Assembly (NCBI GenBank): GCA_966211525.1
Contig: CBIHOZ010000003.1
Coordinates: 1 to 64,000 of the forward strand
DNA from: Ohtaekwangia sp966211525
GTDB lineage: Bacteria > Bacteroidota > Bacteroidia > Cytophagales > Cyclobacteriaceae
Length of the DNA stretch: 64,000 nucleotides
Direction of reading: 5' to 3'
Part shown: positions 53,223 through 62,238 of the stretch, in pieces
How the letters are laid out: each line of letters begins with the position of its first letter
Position numbering within the stretch: position 1 is the first letter of the stretch
Made by a program: the position numbers and the translations under genes
The notes under the pieces: generated by a model
The model's database searches: none
What the model was told of the DNA's origin: nothing
The model's input: the letters and a program-made list of their open reading frames with translations, nothing else

Positions 53223-54479
53223 ATGAACATGAACATAAAAAAGATAGCACTTTATACCGGGGCCGTTGTTATAGCCGCATTTGCTGTTTATAAAATCTGG
53301 CTTCGTGCAGAAGATAAACCGATACACGTTGAGACAACAGCAGTAAAGGTAGGTACCATCAGCAATATAATTACAGCCACAGGTACCGTTGAACCGATAA
53401 CGCAGGTTGAAGTTGGTACGCAGGTATCCGGTGTGATCGATCACATCTATGTCGATTACAACAGCACAGTAAAAGCCGGGCAGTTAATTGCTGAACTCGA
53501 CAAAACTGCATTGAAGGCTACTGCCGCTGAAGCAGCCGCGGCACTAAATACCGCGGTGAATGAACAGGACTATCAACAGAAAAACTTCAACAGGATCAAT
53601 AAGCTGCATGAAACAAAAGTGGTGAGTGATTCTGATTATGAAGAAGCACTCTATAAACTGAATAATGCTAAAGGTGTAGTAGATCAGAAGCGGTCTGACC
53701 TGAGCAGAGCCAACACTAATCTGAGTTATGCTAATATATACTCTCCGATTGATGGTGTCGTAATATCTCGCGCAGTAGATGTAGGACAGACCGTAGCCGC
53801 AAGCTATAGCACGCCAACCCTCTTTACTATAGCGCAGGATTTAAAACAGATGCAGGTAGAGGCGAATGTTGATGAAGCTGACATTGGACAGGTAAAGACC
53901 GGGCAGCGTGTAGTCTTTACGGTAGATGCATACCCGGACGATGAGTTCTCCGGAACCATTACACAAGTGCGCCTCGAACCAATTGAAGACGCGAATGTGA
54001 TTACCTATACCGTGATCATTAAGGCCGATAACCAGGAGGGTAAATTAATGCCGGGGCTTACGGCCAACATATCCATCTATACTTTGGAGCGGAAGAATGT
54101 ATTGACACTGGAAGCAAAGGCTATAGGTTTTCAACCGGATCCACAGGTGTTGAATGCATATCAGCAGCAACATCCGGGCGAAGTGTCGCAGCCAATAGCA
54201 GTGCTGACACGCCAGGTATATGCAGCGCAAACTGTGTCAACACATGCACGGGCGGGACAAACCAAAAAAGTATGGGTTAAGAAAGGAATAAACATTCAGG
54301 AGCATACCATTCAGACGGGTACAACGGATGGGGTACTGGTACAAGTGCTGCAGGGTTTGCAAGCGGGAGATGAAGTGGTATACTCCATGAGTGTTGTTTC
54401 CGATAAAGTACAGGCAAGTGAAAGTACATCTGCAGAGAGTCCGTTTATGCCAAAGCGTCCCGGAAGGACAAAGAAATAG
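53223..54479 (+). CDS. MacA-like periplasmic adaptor
   Basis: 418 residues. One N-terminal membrane anchor (about 7-25) is followed by the adaptor domains: VGTISNIITATGTVEPITQVEVGTQVSG, a helical hairpin (about 95-155), and YANIYSPIDGVVISRAVDVGQTV. A later segment (about 300-345) is an insertion rich in Gln and Thr. It connects the MacB pump to the TolC channel encoded upstream. It starts 5 bases after tolC. Confidence 0.93.
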   Translation: MNMNIKKIALYTGAVVIAAFAVYKIWLRAEDKPIHVETTAVKVGTISNIITATGTVEPITQVEVGTQVSGVIDHIYVDYNSTVKAGQLIAELDKTALKATAAEAAAALNTAVNEQDYQQKNFNRINKLHETKVVSDSDYEEALYKLNNAKGVVDQKRSDLSRANTNLSYANIYSPIDGVVISRAVDVGQTVAASYSTPTLFTIAQDLKQMQVEANVDEADIGQVKTGQRVVFTVDAYPDDEFSGTITQVRLEPIEDANVITYTVIIKADNQEGKLMPGLTANISIYTLERKNVLTLEAKAIGFQPDPQVLNAYQQQHPGEVSQPIAVLTRQVYAAQTVSTHARAGQTKKVWVKKGINIQEHTIQTGTTDGVLVQVLQGLQAGDEVVYSMSVVSDKVQASESTSAESPFMPKRPGRTKK

Positions 54480-54481
54480 GT

Positions 54482-55240
54482 ATGAAAAAGAATATCATCA
54501 AAATTGAAAACCTGAAGCGTGAATTTGTGATGGGCAATGAAACCGTTCGTGCGCTGAAAGGTATATCTTTTTCAGTAGAAGACGGAGAGTTTGTTACCAT
54601 CATGGGAACAAGTGGCTCCGGTAAATCTACCTTGCTGAATATACTGGGGTGCCTTGATAAGCCAACGTCAGGTTCGTATGAAATCGATAATGTACCGGTG
54701 AGTGATCTATCTAAAAATGAACTGGCTCACCTGCGGAATGAGAAGATCGGATTTATATTCCAGTCCTATAATTTACTGCCGCGTACAACGGCGCTTGAAA
54801 ATGTAGAGTTACCACTGATGTACAATGCCAGTGTCTCATCGCGCGAAAGAAGAGAACGTGCGCTGGAAGCATTGCGACTTGTAGGATTGTCCAAACGAAT
54901 ACATCATACGCCTAACCAGCTTTCGGGTGGACAGCAGCAGCGTGTTGCTATAGCGCGGGCGTTGGTTAATAACCCGGTGTTGATCTTGGCTGACGAAGCC
55001 ACCGGTAATCTTGACACGCGCACATCATACGAGATCATGGCGCTCTTCCAGGAATTGAATGCAAAAGGAAAGACGATCGCTTTTGTTACGCACGAACCGG
55101 ATATAGCGCTGTTCAGTAAACGCACCATTGTGCTGCGTGACGGGCACATCACAAAAGATTACTCCGTAGAAAATATAGCAGACGCAGCACAGGCTCTGGC
55201 ACAGTTACCGAAAGAAGAAGAAATAGAAGTGAAGTCGTAA
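54482..55240 (+). CDS. ABC transporter ATPase, MacB/LolD type
   Basis: 252 residues. Walker A GTSGSGKS at 42-49, Q-loop in FIFQSYNLLP, signature LSGGQQQR at 147-154, Walker B LILADE at 167-172 and His204 in the H-loop are all intact. It powers the separate permease encoded next; in E. coli MacB the two are fused, while in Bacteroidota they are often split. It starts 2 bases after the adaptor gene. Confidence 0.95.
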   Translation: MKKNIIKIENLKREFVMGNETVRALKGISFSVEDGEFVTIMGTSGSGKSTLLNILGCLDKPTSGSYEIDNVPVSDLSKNELAHLRNEKIGFIFQSYNLLPRTTALENVELPLMYNASVSSRERRERALEALRLVGLSKRIHHTPNQLSGGQQQRVAIARALVNNPVLILADEATGNLDTRTSYEIMALFQELNAKGKTIAFVTHEPDIALFSKRTIVLRDGHITKDYSVENIADAAQALAQLPKEEEIEVKS

Positions 55241-55255
55241 GGTATACCTATATAT

Positions 55256-56476
55256 ATGAAAGCTATCAATCTTTTTAAAATAGCATGGAAGGCTTTGCAG
55301 CGGAACAGGTTGCGTGCATTTCTTACCATGCTCGGCATTATAATCGGTGTGGCTTCGGTTATTGCCATGCTCGCGATTGGTGAAGGTTCGAAACAAAGTA
55401 TCCGTAACCAGATATCGAGTATGGGATCGAACATGTTGTTTGTACAACCCGGCAGTGATAACAGGGGTGGTGTACGCCAGGATTTCAGTCAGTCACAAAC
55501 GCTTACCTTGGCAGACTACAAAGCGCTGAAAGAAAAAAACACTACGCTCACCGATATATCTCCGCAGGTTAATGGAAGCGGTCAGGTAATTTTTGCGAAC
55601 AACAACTGGCCTACGTCTATACATGGTGTTAGTCCGGAGTATTTGAATATCCGTAAGCTGGCGATAAAAGACGGGAGTATGTTTACCGATCATGATGTGC
55701 TGGCAGCAGCCAAGGTTGTGGTGATCGGACAGACGGTAGTGGAAAATATATTCAAGAATGGTGAAGATCCGATTGGCAAAACAATTCGCTTTAACAAAAT
55801 TCCATTCAAGGTAATTGGCGTGCTCGCTGAAAAAGGACAGAATACATTTGGACAAGATCAGGATGATATCATGTTGGCGCCCTATACCACCGTGCAAAAG
55901 CGTATACAGGCCGCTACTTATTTGCAGTCTATTTCTGCTTCTGCCAAAAGTGAAACTATAGCGGCACAAGCTTCCGACGAGATGTCTTCCATTCTGCGGG
56001 CTTCACACAAATTGAAAGTCGGGGAAGAAAATGATTTTCATGTGCGTTCGCAGGAAGAACTCATTTCCACTTTTAGTGCTACGAGTGAAATCCTTACAGT
56101 ACTGTTGGTTGCTATAGCCAGTATATCGCTGGTGATAGGCGGTATAGGAATTATGAACATCATGTATGTATCGGTTACCGAGCGTACGCGTGAAATCGGT
56201 TTACGCATGGCTGTCGGTGGTCGTGGCAGGGATATACTCTTGCAGTTTTTGGTGGAAGCGATATTGATCAGCGTAACCGGTGGTATCATTGGTGTAGCGT
56301 TCGGTATTGGGAGCACGTTGGCAGTAGCAGGCATTATGAAGTGGCCAACTATTATAACGATGCAGTCGCTGGCGATATCATTTACAGTATGTGCTATAAC
56401 CGGTATCTTCTTCGGTTGGTACCCTGCCCGTAAAGCGGCATCCCTCGATCCGATCGTAGCCTTGCGATATGAATAA
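55256..56476 (+). CDS. MacB-type ABC transporter permease
   Basis: 406 residues with the MacB layout: TM1 (about 20-42, RAFLTMLGIIIGVASVIAMLAIGEG), a periplasmic domain (about 45-275) and three C-terminal helices with GIGIMNIMYVSVTERTREIGLRMAVG and a PARKAASLDPIVALRYE end. Together with the preceding three genes it forms a tripartite exporter for peptides, macrolide-like drugs or other compounds. It is paralogous to the orphan permease at 2613. The two-component genes start about 80 bases downstream. Confidence 0.95.
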   Translation: MKAINLFKIAWKALQRNRLRAFLTMLGIIIGVASVIAMLAIGEGSKQSIRNQISSMGSNMLFVQPGSDNRGGVRQDFSQSQTLTLADYKALKEKNTTLTDISPQVNGSGQVIFANNNWPTSIHGVSPEYLNIRKLAIKDGSMFTDHDVLAAAKVVVIGQTVVENIFKNGEDPIGKTIRFNKIPFKVIGVLAEKGQNTFGQDQDDIMLAPYTTVQKRIQAATYLQSISASAKSETIAAQASDEMSSILRASHKLKVGEENDFHVRSQEELISTFSATSEILTVLLVAIASISLVIGGIGIMNIMYVSVTERTREIGLRMAVGGRGRDILLQFLVEAILISVTGGIIGVAFGIGSTLAVAGIMKWPTIITMQSLAISFTVCAITGIFFGWYPARKAASLDPIVALRYE

Positions 56477-56554
56477 GTGTGAATTTTTGGCGAGGCCAAC
56501 TTTAGTTTGCAATTTAGTCTTCAGAAAAGGTATGTGCCTGATCATTGTATATAT

Positions 56555-57583
56555 ATGTTCCAGATAAAAAATTCCCGGCATCAGCGTTACCTCACGGTAG
56601 TGTTACACCTGCTGGTGTGGGCTATTATTTTTAACCTGCCCATGTTGTCAACCGGAAACGCGCCTCATACCATGAAAGAATATTTCAGGAGCTGGGTTCC
56701 GCCGGTAGCCTTTGCGTTGGTGTTCTATATAAATTATTTTTATCTGATACCACGACTGCTGTTCACGAAACGGACGTGGCAGTTCTTTGTCTCAAATGCT
56801 ATTCTGTATGCTATCACCATTACCTTACTGGAAGAAGTCAAGACGATTATGATCCCTATACCGGGTCCGCATGCACCGCATGTATTGGAGGTCATCGTTC
56901 GGTTTATTATAGCATTCTCCATGGCAACCGGGGTGAGCGTTGCTATACGCATTACAGGTGAATGGTTTCGTTCGGAAGATATACGGAAGGATCTCGAGAA
57001 AGAGCATTTGAAATCGGAGCTGGTAAATCTGAAGAATCAGCTGAATCCACATTTCTTCTTTAATACACTCAACACCATATACGGTCTCATTGTACAGAAC
57101 CAGGAAGTTGCACAGGATGCCGTGCATCGGCTTAGTAAATTGATGCGGTATCATTTATACGACAGCAACGAACGCTATGTGCCGCTGCGAAAGGAAATCG
57201 AGTTCATGGTACACTATATAGACCTGATGAAGCTGCGCATTACTCCGAACGTTTTGGTGCAGTATAACTTTCCTGAAGTTACGCACGACATTATGGTGGC
57301 GCCTTTGTTGTTCATACCGCTTATTGAAAATAGTTTCAAACATGGTGTTCATCTGAATAAACCTTCGGAGATTGTTATGACGCTGGAAGTAATCCACCAG
57401 AAGCAGATCGTGTTCTATATTCGCAATACATCTTTTCCAAAAAGGGAAAATGATCAGAGTGGTTCCGGCATAGGACTGGAGAATCTGAAGAAGCGTTTGA
57501 GCTTACTATATCCCGAGCGATATACTTTTGTTGCCGAAGAGAATGGTGCCTATTTTGATTGCACGTTAACGATCCATGTATGA
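56555..57583 (+). CDS. LytS/YehU-type sensor histidine kinase
   Basis: 342 residues from the ATG at 56555 (MFQIKNSRHQRYLTV); an in-frame TTG at 56507 is possible but adds no similarity. Four membrane helices (near 14-32, 48-68, 77-97 and 113-135) are followed by a short coiled helix, the His_kinase domain with NPHFFFN (His166) and a C-terminal HATPase with LIENSFKHGV and GSGIGLENLKKRL. There is no separate periplasmic sensor domain. The stop overlaps the ATG of the LytTR regulator (ATGA), so the pair is translationally coupled. Confidence 0.93.
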   Translation: MFQIKNSRHQRYLTVVLHLLVWAIIFNLPMLSTGNAPHTMKEYFRSWVPPVAFALVFYINYFYLIPRLLFTKRTWQFFVSNAILYAITITLLEEVKTIMIPIPGPHAPHVLEVIVRFIIAFSMATGVSVAIRITGEWFRSEDIRKDLEKEHLKSELVNLKNQLNPHFFFNTLNTIYGLIVQNQEVAQDAVHRLSKLMRYHLYDSNERYVPLRKEIEFMVHYIDLMKLRITPNVLVQYNFPEVTHDIMVAPLLFIPLIENSFKHGVHLNKPSEIVMTLEVIHQKQIVFYIRNTSFPKRENDQSGSGIGLENLKKRLSLLYPERYTFVAEENGAYFDCTLTIHV

Positions 57584-58296
57584 TCAATTGCCTGATAGTA
57601 GACGATGAACCCATTGCACTGGATATACTCGAGGGTTACGTGCGCAAAACTCCTTTTCTCGAGTTGAAAGGACGATGCAATGGTGTTGTAGAAGCTTTGC
57701 AGCAGATGCAGCATCAGTCTATCGACCTGCTATTCCTCGATATACAGATGCCGGATGTTAACGGTATAGAATTTTCTAAAACACTTAGCGATAAGGTTAA
57801 AGTGATTTTTACCACCGCCTTCGAGCAATATGCATTGGAGGGATTCAAGGTAAATGCACTTGACTATTTGCTGAAGCCTTTTAACTACCAGGAATTTCTG
57901 AAAGCAGCCATGAAAGCAAAAACATGGTTCGACCTGGTAGAGAGTAAGGCAGCATCGCCTGCTGTGATCAAAGATAGTCTACTCGTAAATTCGGATTACA
58001 AACTGGTAAAGATCAACCTGAAAGATGTACTATATTTTGAGGGCCTCAAAGATTATGTAAAGATATACCTGGAAGGCGTTACGAGGCCGGTTATGACACT
58101 CATGACGTTGAAGAGTCTGGAAGAGCAGCTGCCAACGGATCAGTTCATGCGGGTGCATCGTTCGTATATAGTAAACCTCGACCGTATCAACGCTATAGAG
58201 CGAAGCGCTATACTGATTGATAAAGCCTCTATACCCATTGCCGATAAGTACAAAGATCAGTTTAATGATTTTCTGTCGAAGCGATTTCTACGGTAA
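57580..58296 (+). CDS. LytTR-family response regulator
   Basis: 238 residues from the ATG at 57580 that overlaps the kinase stop. The receiver domain (about 1-118) has DD at 8-9, Asp54 (LLFLDIQMPDVNG) and Lys in YLLKPFNYQ. The LytTR DNA-binding domain (about 140-236) has VLYFEGLKDYVKIYL and FMRVHRSYIVNLDRI. It is paired with the LytS-like kinase and probably controls the exporter encoded just upstream; the downstream sorting-domain protein gene is on the other strand. Confidence 0.94.
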   Translation: MINCLIVDDEPIALDILEGYVRKTPFLELKGRCNGVVEALQQMQHQSIDLLFLDIQMPDVNGIEFSKTLSDKVKVIFTTAFEQYALEGFKVNALDYLLKPFNYQEFLKAAMKAKTWFDLVESKAASPAVIKDSLLVNSDYKLVKINLKDVLYFEGLKDYVKIYLEGVTRPVMTLMTLKSLEEQLPTDQFMRVHRSYIVNLDRINAIERSAILIDKASIPIADKYKDQFNDFLSKRFLR

Positions 58297-58333
58297 TTTT
58301 TTGGGTTGGTAAACGAGAGTTGGCAGAAAAGAA

Positions 58334-58732
58334 TCAGTCAACAACAACCATTTTACGCTTCTCCACCATTCTCCCATTCACCAGCAGGGCATATATATAG
58401 GTACCTTTTTGTAATTGATTTCCATTGATCTTTACCTGGCCTATATGTTGATCCAGGTTGTTGAGTGTTAGTACGCGCTCTTTTGTCTCATGGTCGTATA
58501 CAGCAATGCATACATCGTAAACATCCTTTGCCTGATAGCGTATCGTTGTAGATTCAGAGCGCACCAGTGGATTCGGAAAATTCTGTTCCAGCCGCAGTTT
58601 GCCTACATATGGAAATTTCTGAGTGCTTGCCACCATGAGCATGTTATCAAAATTTGGTTTTTCATTTGACTCTTGAGCATGCAGTCCTGCAGCCATACAA
58701 GTGAACAACACAGCCAGCGTAATGCGCTTCAT
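58334..58732 (-). CDS. Secreted protein consisting almost only of a type IX sorting domain
   Basis: 132 residues. A signal peptide (about 1-19, ending GLHAQ) is followed by only about 25 residues of linker and then an entire type A T9SS C-terminal domain: LEQNFPNP at 48-55, TTIRYQ, an IAVYDHETKERV strand, GTYIYALLVNG and a terminal KRKMVVVD. In normal cargo this domain directs export through SprA and is cut off. Here there is no passenger, so it may be a decoy, a regulator of sorting, a structural protein or the remnant of a larger protein. The gene faces the LytTR regulator gene, 38 bases away. Confidence 0.82.
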   Translation of the reverse strand: MKRITLAVLFTCMAAGLHAQESNEKPNFDNMLMVASTQKFPYVGKLRLEQNFPNPLVRSESTTIRYQAKDVYDVCIAVYDHETKERVLTLNNLDQHIGQVKINGNQLQKGTYIYALLVNGRMVEKRKMVVVD

Positions 58733-59533
58733 AATTCTATATCTTTATTCAAAAGCAACATTAAAGCCGGTGGCAGGTATATAAAATTAATGTAGATGAA
58801 ACAGGTTAATTATCCGACATCACGGAGCAGATCATCGAGCAGAATTTTTTATTGACGATGTGATTGATTTGGATTATGAAGTCTGATGCCCCAGAGGCAG
58901 TTTATTGGCTGCGTGTATATACCAAACTGATAAATATAGCGCTGATGATGTTGAATTGTGCGACATGATCTGCCAATGAAATTATATGTAAAGTGCGGCC
59001 TCTATTTACCTATATTTTTGATTCACCTCATCACAAATTGAACTGCGGGTTGGCCGCAGATTCAGTAGGTAAGGAATAGCTGCGGAGTGAAGTTGTTTAC
59101 AATTGTCAAATATTTTCCCTTCGTCATGCAGACGGTTGCAATGAGGTTTTTGGCGCCCAATACAAATTGACGTTGCCGGTCATGCCAGCGTATCAATACA
59201 ATTAATTGCCAGAGGTTTGTAAATCAGTTATCTTTCGGGGTTATAACGGCTGGAGGACAGGGTATAGGATATTCATCGGGTAACGATGGAACATTTTATA
59301 GCGATCTGTGGGAAACGGAAGTCATTTATTTATACTGCGGATGTTGAGTTTGACGTTATAACGGCATCGTTCTGGAACGGAAAATAAAAGGATGGATACA
59401 TTTCCTGCGGCAACAGCGAATGTTCTTAAATTTTTTTTCGGTTTGGTCGACAGGAAAAGCCCGGTGGGCTACACATTTACGTCCGCATAAAGTTTTAGGT
59501 TGAAGTTTAAATTATTTTAGTATCAATATTACT
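58733..59533. other. Long intergenic region, possibly with a decayed gene
   Basis: About 800 bases without an intact gene. TATTTTTG near 59015 fits the -7 consensus. Around 59210-59320 a short plus-strand frame has Kelch-like spacing (listed separately). No RNA gene, repeat or terminator was recognised. Confidence 0.45.
59210..59320 (+). pseudogene. Possible Kelch-repeat gene remnant
   Basis: A frame of roughly 45 codons reads ITAGGQGIGYSSG followed by NDGTFYSDLWE, close to the GGQ...SDLWEYDP blade pattern of Kelch propellers in secreted Bacteroidota proteins. The frame is closed by a stop at about 59200 and another near 59345, and nothing similar continues, so it is at most a remnant. A chance match is possible. 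Confidence 0.25.
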
Positions 59534-59962
59534 ATGAAAACAAAATCAAACAATAAGACCGGTATATATCTAGGCAGTCTGTTGGTATGTTTTGTTATGA
59601 GTTTCGCTGCACATGCACAGCAGGCTCAGGATCTTAAAAATATAGTGATGTTCGATCCGCTGTTCTGGAAAGAACAACTGAAGCTGAAAGATGCACAGTG
59701 CAGATCGATACAGGATATCAATGCAGAGTACTACGAAAATCTGAAGAAAGTAATTTATGATTATTCGCAGGATCGATCCGCGATGCAAACGAGGGCCGCG
59801 CAATATTTACTGCAGCGGAGTCAGAAAATTTGGGATATATTTCATCCGAATCAGCGAAGAAAATGGAAGCGTATGTGGGATCACAACTATGCAGCTCGCA
59901 GCAAGCATGGTGAAGAGCTTACGTCATCGCTGGTCAAGCTTCCGCTCTTATATCAACTATAG
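59534..59962 (+). CDS. Small exported helical protein
   Basis: 142 residues. A signal peptide (about 1-28, ending AAHAQ) is followed by a basic, mostly helical mature part. The pattern LKLKDAQCRSIQDINAEYYENLKKVI, then IWDIFHPNQRRKW, resembles the LTxxQ motif proteins (Spy/CpxP-like periplasmic chaperones), but the match is by pattern only. It lies 5 bases before the metalloprotease gene and is probably co-transcribed, perhaps helping its folding or transit. Confidence 0.65.
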   Translation: MKTKSNNKTGIYLGSLLVCFVMSFAAHAQQAQDLKNIVMFDPLFWKEQLKLKDAQCRSIQDINAEYYENLKKVIYDYSQDRSAMQTRAAQYLLQRSQKIWDIFHPNQRRKWKRMWDHNYAARSKHGEELTSSLVKLPLLYQL

Positions 59963-59967
59963 ATACT

Positions 59968-62145
59968 ATGGAATGTTGTACCTCGGGCCGTGTAATCATG
60001 GCCTTGTGTTTGGTAATGTGTTGTTGGGTGAACGGTCGGGCTCAGGACCGTTGTGGTATGGTTGAGATGCAACAGAACCTGCAAAACAAAAGATCAGTTC
60101 GCGAAAGCAATAAACAATTCGAACAATGGCTGAAGCAACGCCAGGTAAATGCTGCTGCACGAACCGGTGCTGAAGATAAACTATATATACCCGTTGTTGT
60201 ACATGTAATACATCGTGGTGAAGCCGTAGGTGTAGGCTCTAACATCTCCGATGAGCAGATCATTTCACAGATCAAAGTTCTTAACAACGATTTTAATCGT
60301 CTCAATGCCGATGCATCCAACACGCCTGCAGAATTCCAGTCGGTGGCCGGTAATATGAGTATAGAGTTTGTGCTGGCGAAACAGGATCCCGATGGTGAAG
60401 AAACCAATGGTATTGTTCGTGTAAGAGGATCGCGCACCTCCTGGTCAATGTCCAATGACGGAGCTTTGAAAGCAACGAGTTACTGGCCTGCAGAAGATTA
60501 CCTCAATATATGGGTAACAAATCTGTCGTCAACATTATTAGGCTACGCGCAATTTCCCGTGTCTGATCTTGCCGGACTCGAAGATGCTGATGATAACAGA
60601 CTCACCGATGGCGTTGTGATTGACTATATGGTATTCGGAAGTATTGATGACGATAGTTCGTTTGATCTGGATGATGATTTTGATAAAGGCAGAACAACTA
60701 CGCATGAAGTAGGTCACTATTTAGGGCTGCGCCATATATGGGGTGATGATGATGGCGCCTGCGGTGGTGATGGTGACTATGTCTCGGATACACCTGACCA
60801 GGATGAAGAGTCTTCCGGTTGTCTTACGCATCCTCAAACGACTTGTGGTGTTCATAAGATGTTTCAAAACTATATGGACTATACCGATGATGCGTGTATG
60901 AATATGTTTACGAAAGAACAAGTAGACAGAATGATTACTGTGATGGAGAACAGTCCGAGGAGAAAAACACTACCACAGTCGAAAGGGTTGGAAGCACCGG
61001 ATGGTACAAGTATCAGAGATATAGCGATCGTAAGTATTTCAGAGCTGTCACCAGTTCGTTGTGAAGATACTGCAACACCTGTGCTCGTTCTTCGAAATAA
61101 TGGTAATGTCGATGTAACGAGTCTGGTCGTGTCCTATAGTATAAATGGAGGCACAACTTCTACGGGATCGGCAAGTAACATTACTGGCTTTACTCCCGGA
61201 ACGGAAATTACGTTGCCGCTTTCTTCATTGAATTTTTCAACTGGAGAAAATATACTTGCTGTTACAGTCTCCAAGCCTAACGGCTATAACGATAAGAATA
61301 CTTCAGACAATTCATTATCTAAAACTGTTGTTGTAAATGATGCTTCGGATGTTATACCGTTGCGTCAGAATTTTGATGCTTCATTTGAAGATCAGTGGAC
61401 GTTAGTAAATCCTTCCGGAGGAATGAACTGGGAGACGATCACAACCAATTATAGTCAATCACTTTACTTCAATGCTGCTGCGAATACAACAGAAGGTGAT
61501 GCTGCCTGGCTGGTGAGTCCGGTGCTTGATTTTTCAGCCACTACAAGGGCAAGTGTGTTCTTCGATCTTTCGTATCGCTACCTCAGCACCGATGGCAACA
61601 GGAATGATCTTGATAATTTGCAGATACTTGCTTCCGCAGATTGTGGTATAACGTATGATAAAGTCTTGTTTGATGAAACGGGAACTTCGCTTTCCGTGAG
61701 CAACGATGCCGTGAGCTCAACGCCCACCAAAGCGGAAGACTGGAAACGCAACTATGTGAACCTGACAGCTTTTGCCGGACAAAGCAACGTGCGCCTGGCT
61801 TTTGTTTTCACTAACGACAACGGGAATAATATCTATATTGATAATATTGAATTCTTTGTTTCGGATGATCCAACTCCCAATTCAGTTGCTAACCCGTTTG
61901 TTGTTTACGACAGCGACCCTATAACTCCGAACGATTTTTACATCACATTTAACCTGGCCGAGCGGGAATCTGTTCAATATGAATTGATGGATACTATGGG
62001 AAGACAGGTTGTCGCTCAGCAATTAACAGATGTTCTTAATCAGACATACCAGGTAAACGCAGAACATACGAGCACCGGAGTTTACTTTTTACGATTACAA
62101 ATAGGTGGAAATTACTATTCTACGAAAGTTTACATGGGGAAGTAA
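59968..62145 (+). CDS. M43-family metalloprotease with type IX sorting domain
   Basis: 725 residues. A signal peptide (about 1-26, ending GRAQ) is followed by a pappalysin/cytophagalysin-type catalytic domain (about 70-325) with the zinc motif HEVGHYLGLRH (His246, Glu247, His250, His256) and a Met-turn at Met303 (QNYMDYTDD). Next come a CARDB-like Ig domain (about 345-460), a beta-sandwich of the choice-of-anchor type (about 465-645) and a T9SS C-terminal domain (about 650-725, ending GVYFLRLQIGGNYYSTKVYMGK). It should be secreted or surface-bound through SprA and degrade proteins outside the cell. Confidence 0.93.
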   Translation: MECCTSGRVIMALCLVMCCWVNGRAQDRCGMVEMQQNLQNKRSVRESNKQFEQWLKQRQVNAAARTGAEDKLYIPVVVHVIHRGEAVGVGSNISDEQIISQIKVLNNDFNRLNADASNTPAEFQSVAGNMSIEFVLAKQDPDGEETNGIVRVRGSRTSWSMSNDGALKATSYWPAEDYLNIWVTNLSSTLLGYAQFPVSDLAGLEDADDNRLTDGVVIDYMVFGSIDDDSSFDLDDDFDKGRTTTHEVGHYLGLRHIWGDDDGACGGDGDYVSDTPDQDEESSGCLTHPQTTCGVHKMFQNYMDYTDDACMNMFTKEQVDRMITVMENSPRRKTLPQSKGLEAPDGTSIRDIAIVSISELSPVRCEDTATPVLVLRNNGNVDVTSLVVSYSINGGTTSTGSASNITGFTPGTEITLPLSSLNFSTGENILAVTVSKPNGYNDKNTSDNSLSKTVVVNDASDVIPLRQNFDASFEDQWTLVNPSGGMNWETITTNYSQSLYFNAAANTTEGDAAWLVSPVLDFSATTRASVFFDLSYRYLSTDGNRNDLDNLQILASADCGITYDKVLFDETGTSLSVSNDAVSSTPTKAEDWKRNYVNLTAFAGQSNVRLAFVFTNDNGNNIYIDNIEFFVSDDPTPNSVANPFVVYDSDPITPNDFYITFNLAERESVQYELMDTMGRQVVAQQLTDVLNQTYQVNAEHTSTGVYFLRLQIGGNYYSTKVYMGK

Positions 62146-62176
62146 ATTCCCAATCATACCCCAATAATTACCTCTC

Positions 62177-62197
62177 ATGTAAGTAGTTACCTTACAT
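62177..62197. promoter_or_regulatory. Dyad ATGTAAG-N7-CTTACAT
   Basis: A perfect 7-bp inverted repeat (62177-62183 with 62191-62197) about 32 bases after the protease stop and 40 bases before the next start. It has no strong T run. It may be an operator for the downstream gene or a weak terminator. Confidence 0.4.
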
Positions 62198-62224
62198 ATT
62201 TTCCGTGTATGAACGCTTAATATG

Positions 62225-62232
62225 TATATTTG
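62225..62232 (+). promoter_or_regulatory. Promoter -7 element very close to a start codon
   Basis: TATATTTG matches TAnnTTTG exactly and ends 6 bases before the ATG at 62239. If used, transcription would begin at or within a few bases of that ATG, giving a leaderless or nearly leaderless mRNA. Confidence 0.5.
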
Positions 62233-62238
62233 CGGATT

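Noticed and set aside
59757..60065. A 102-codon plus-strand frame across the helical protein and protease genes
   Set aside because: It is out of frame with two adjoining real genes that each have good signal peptides.
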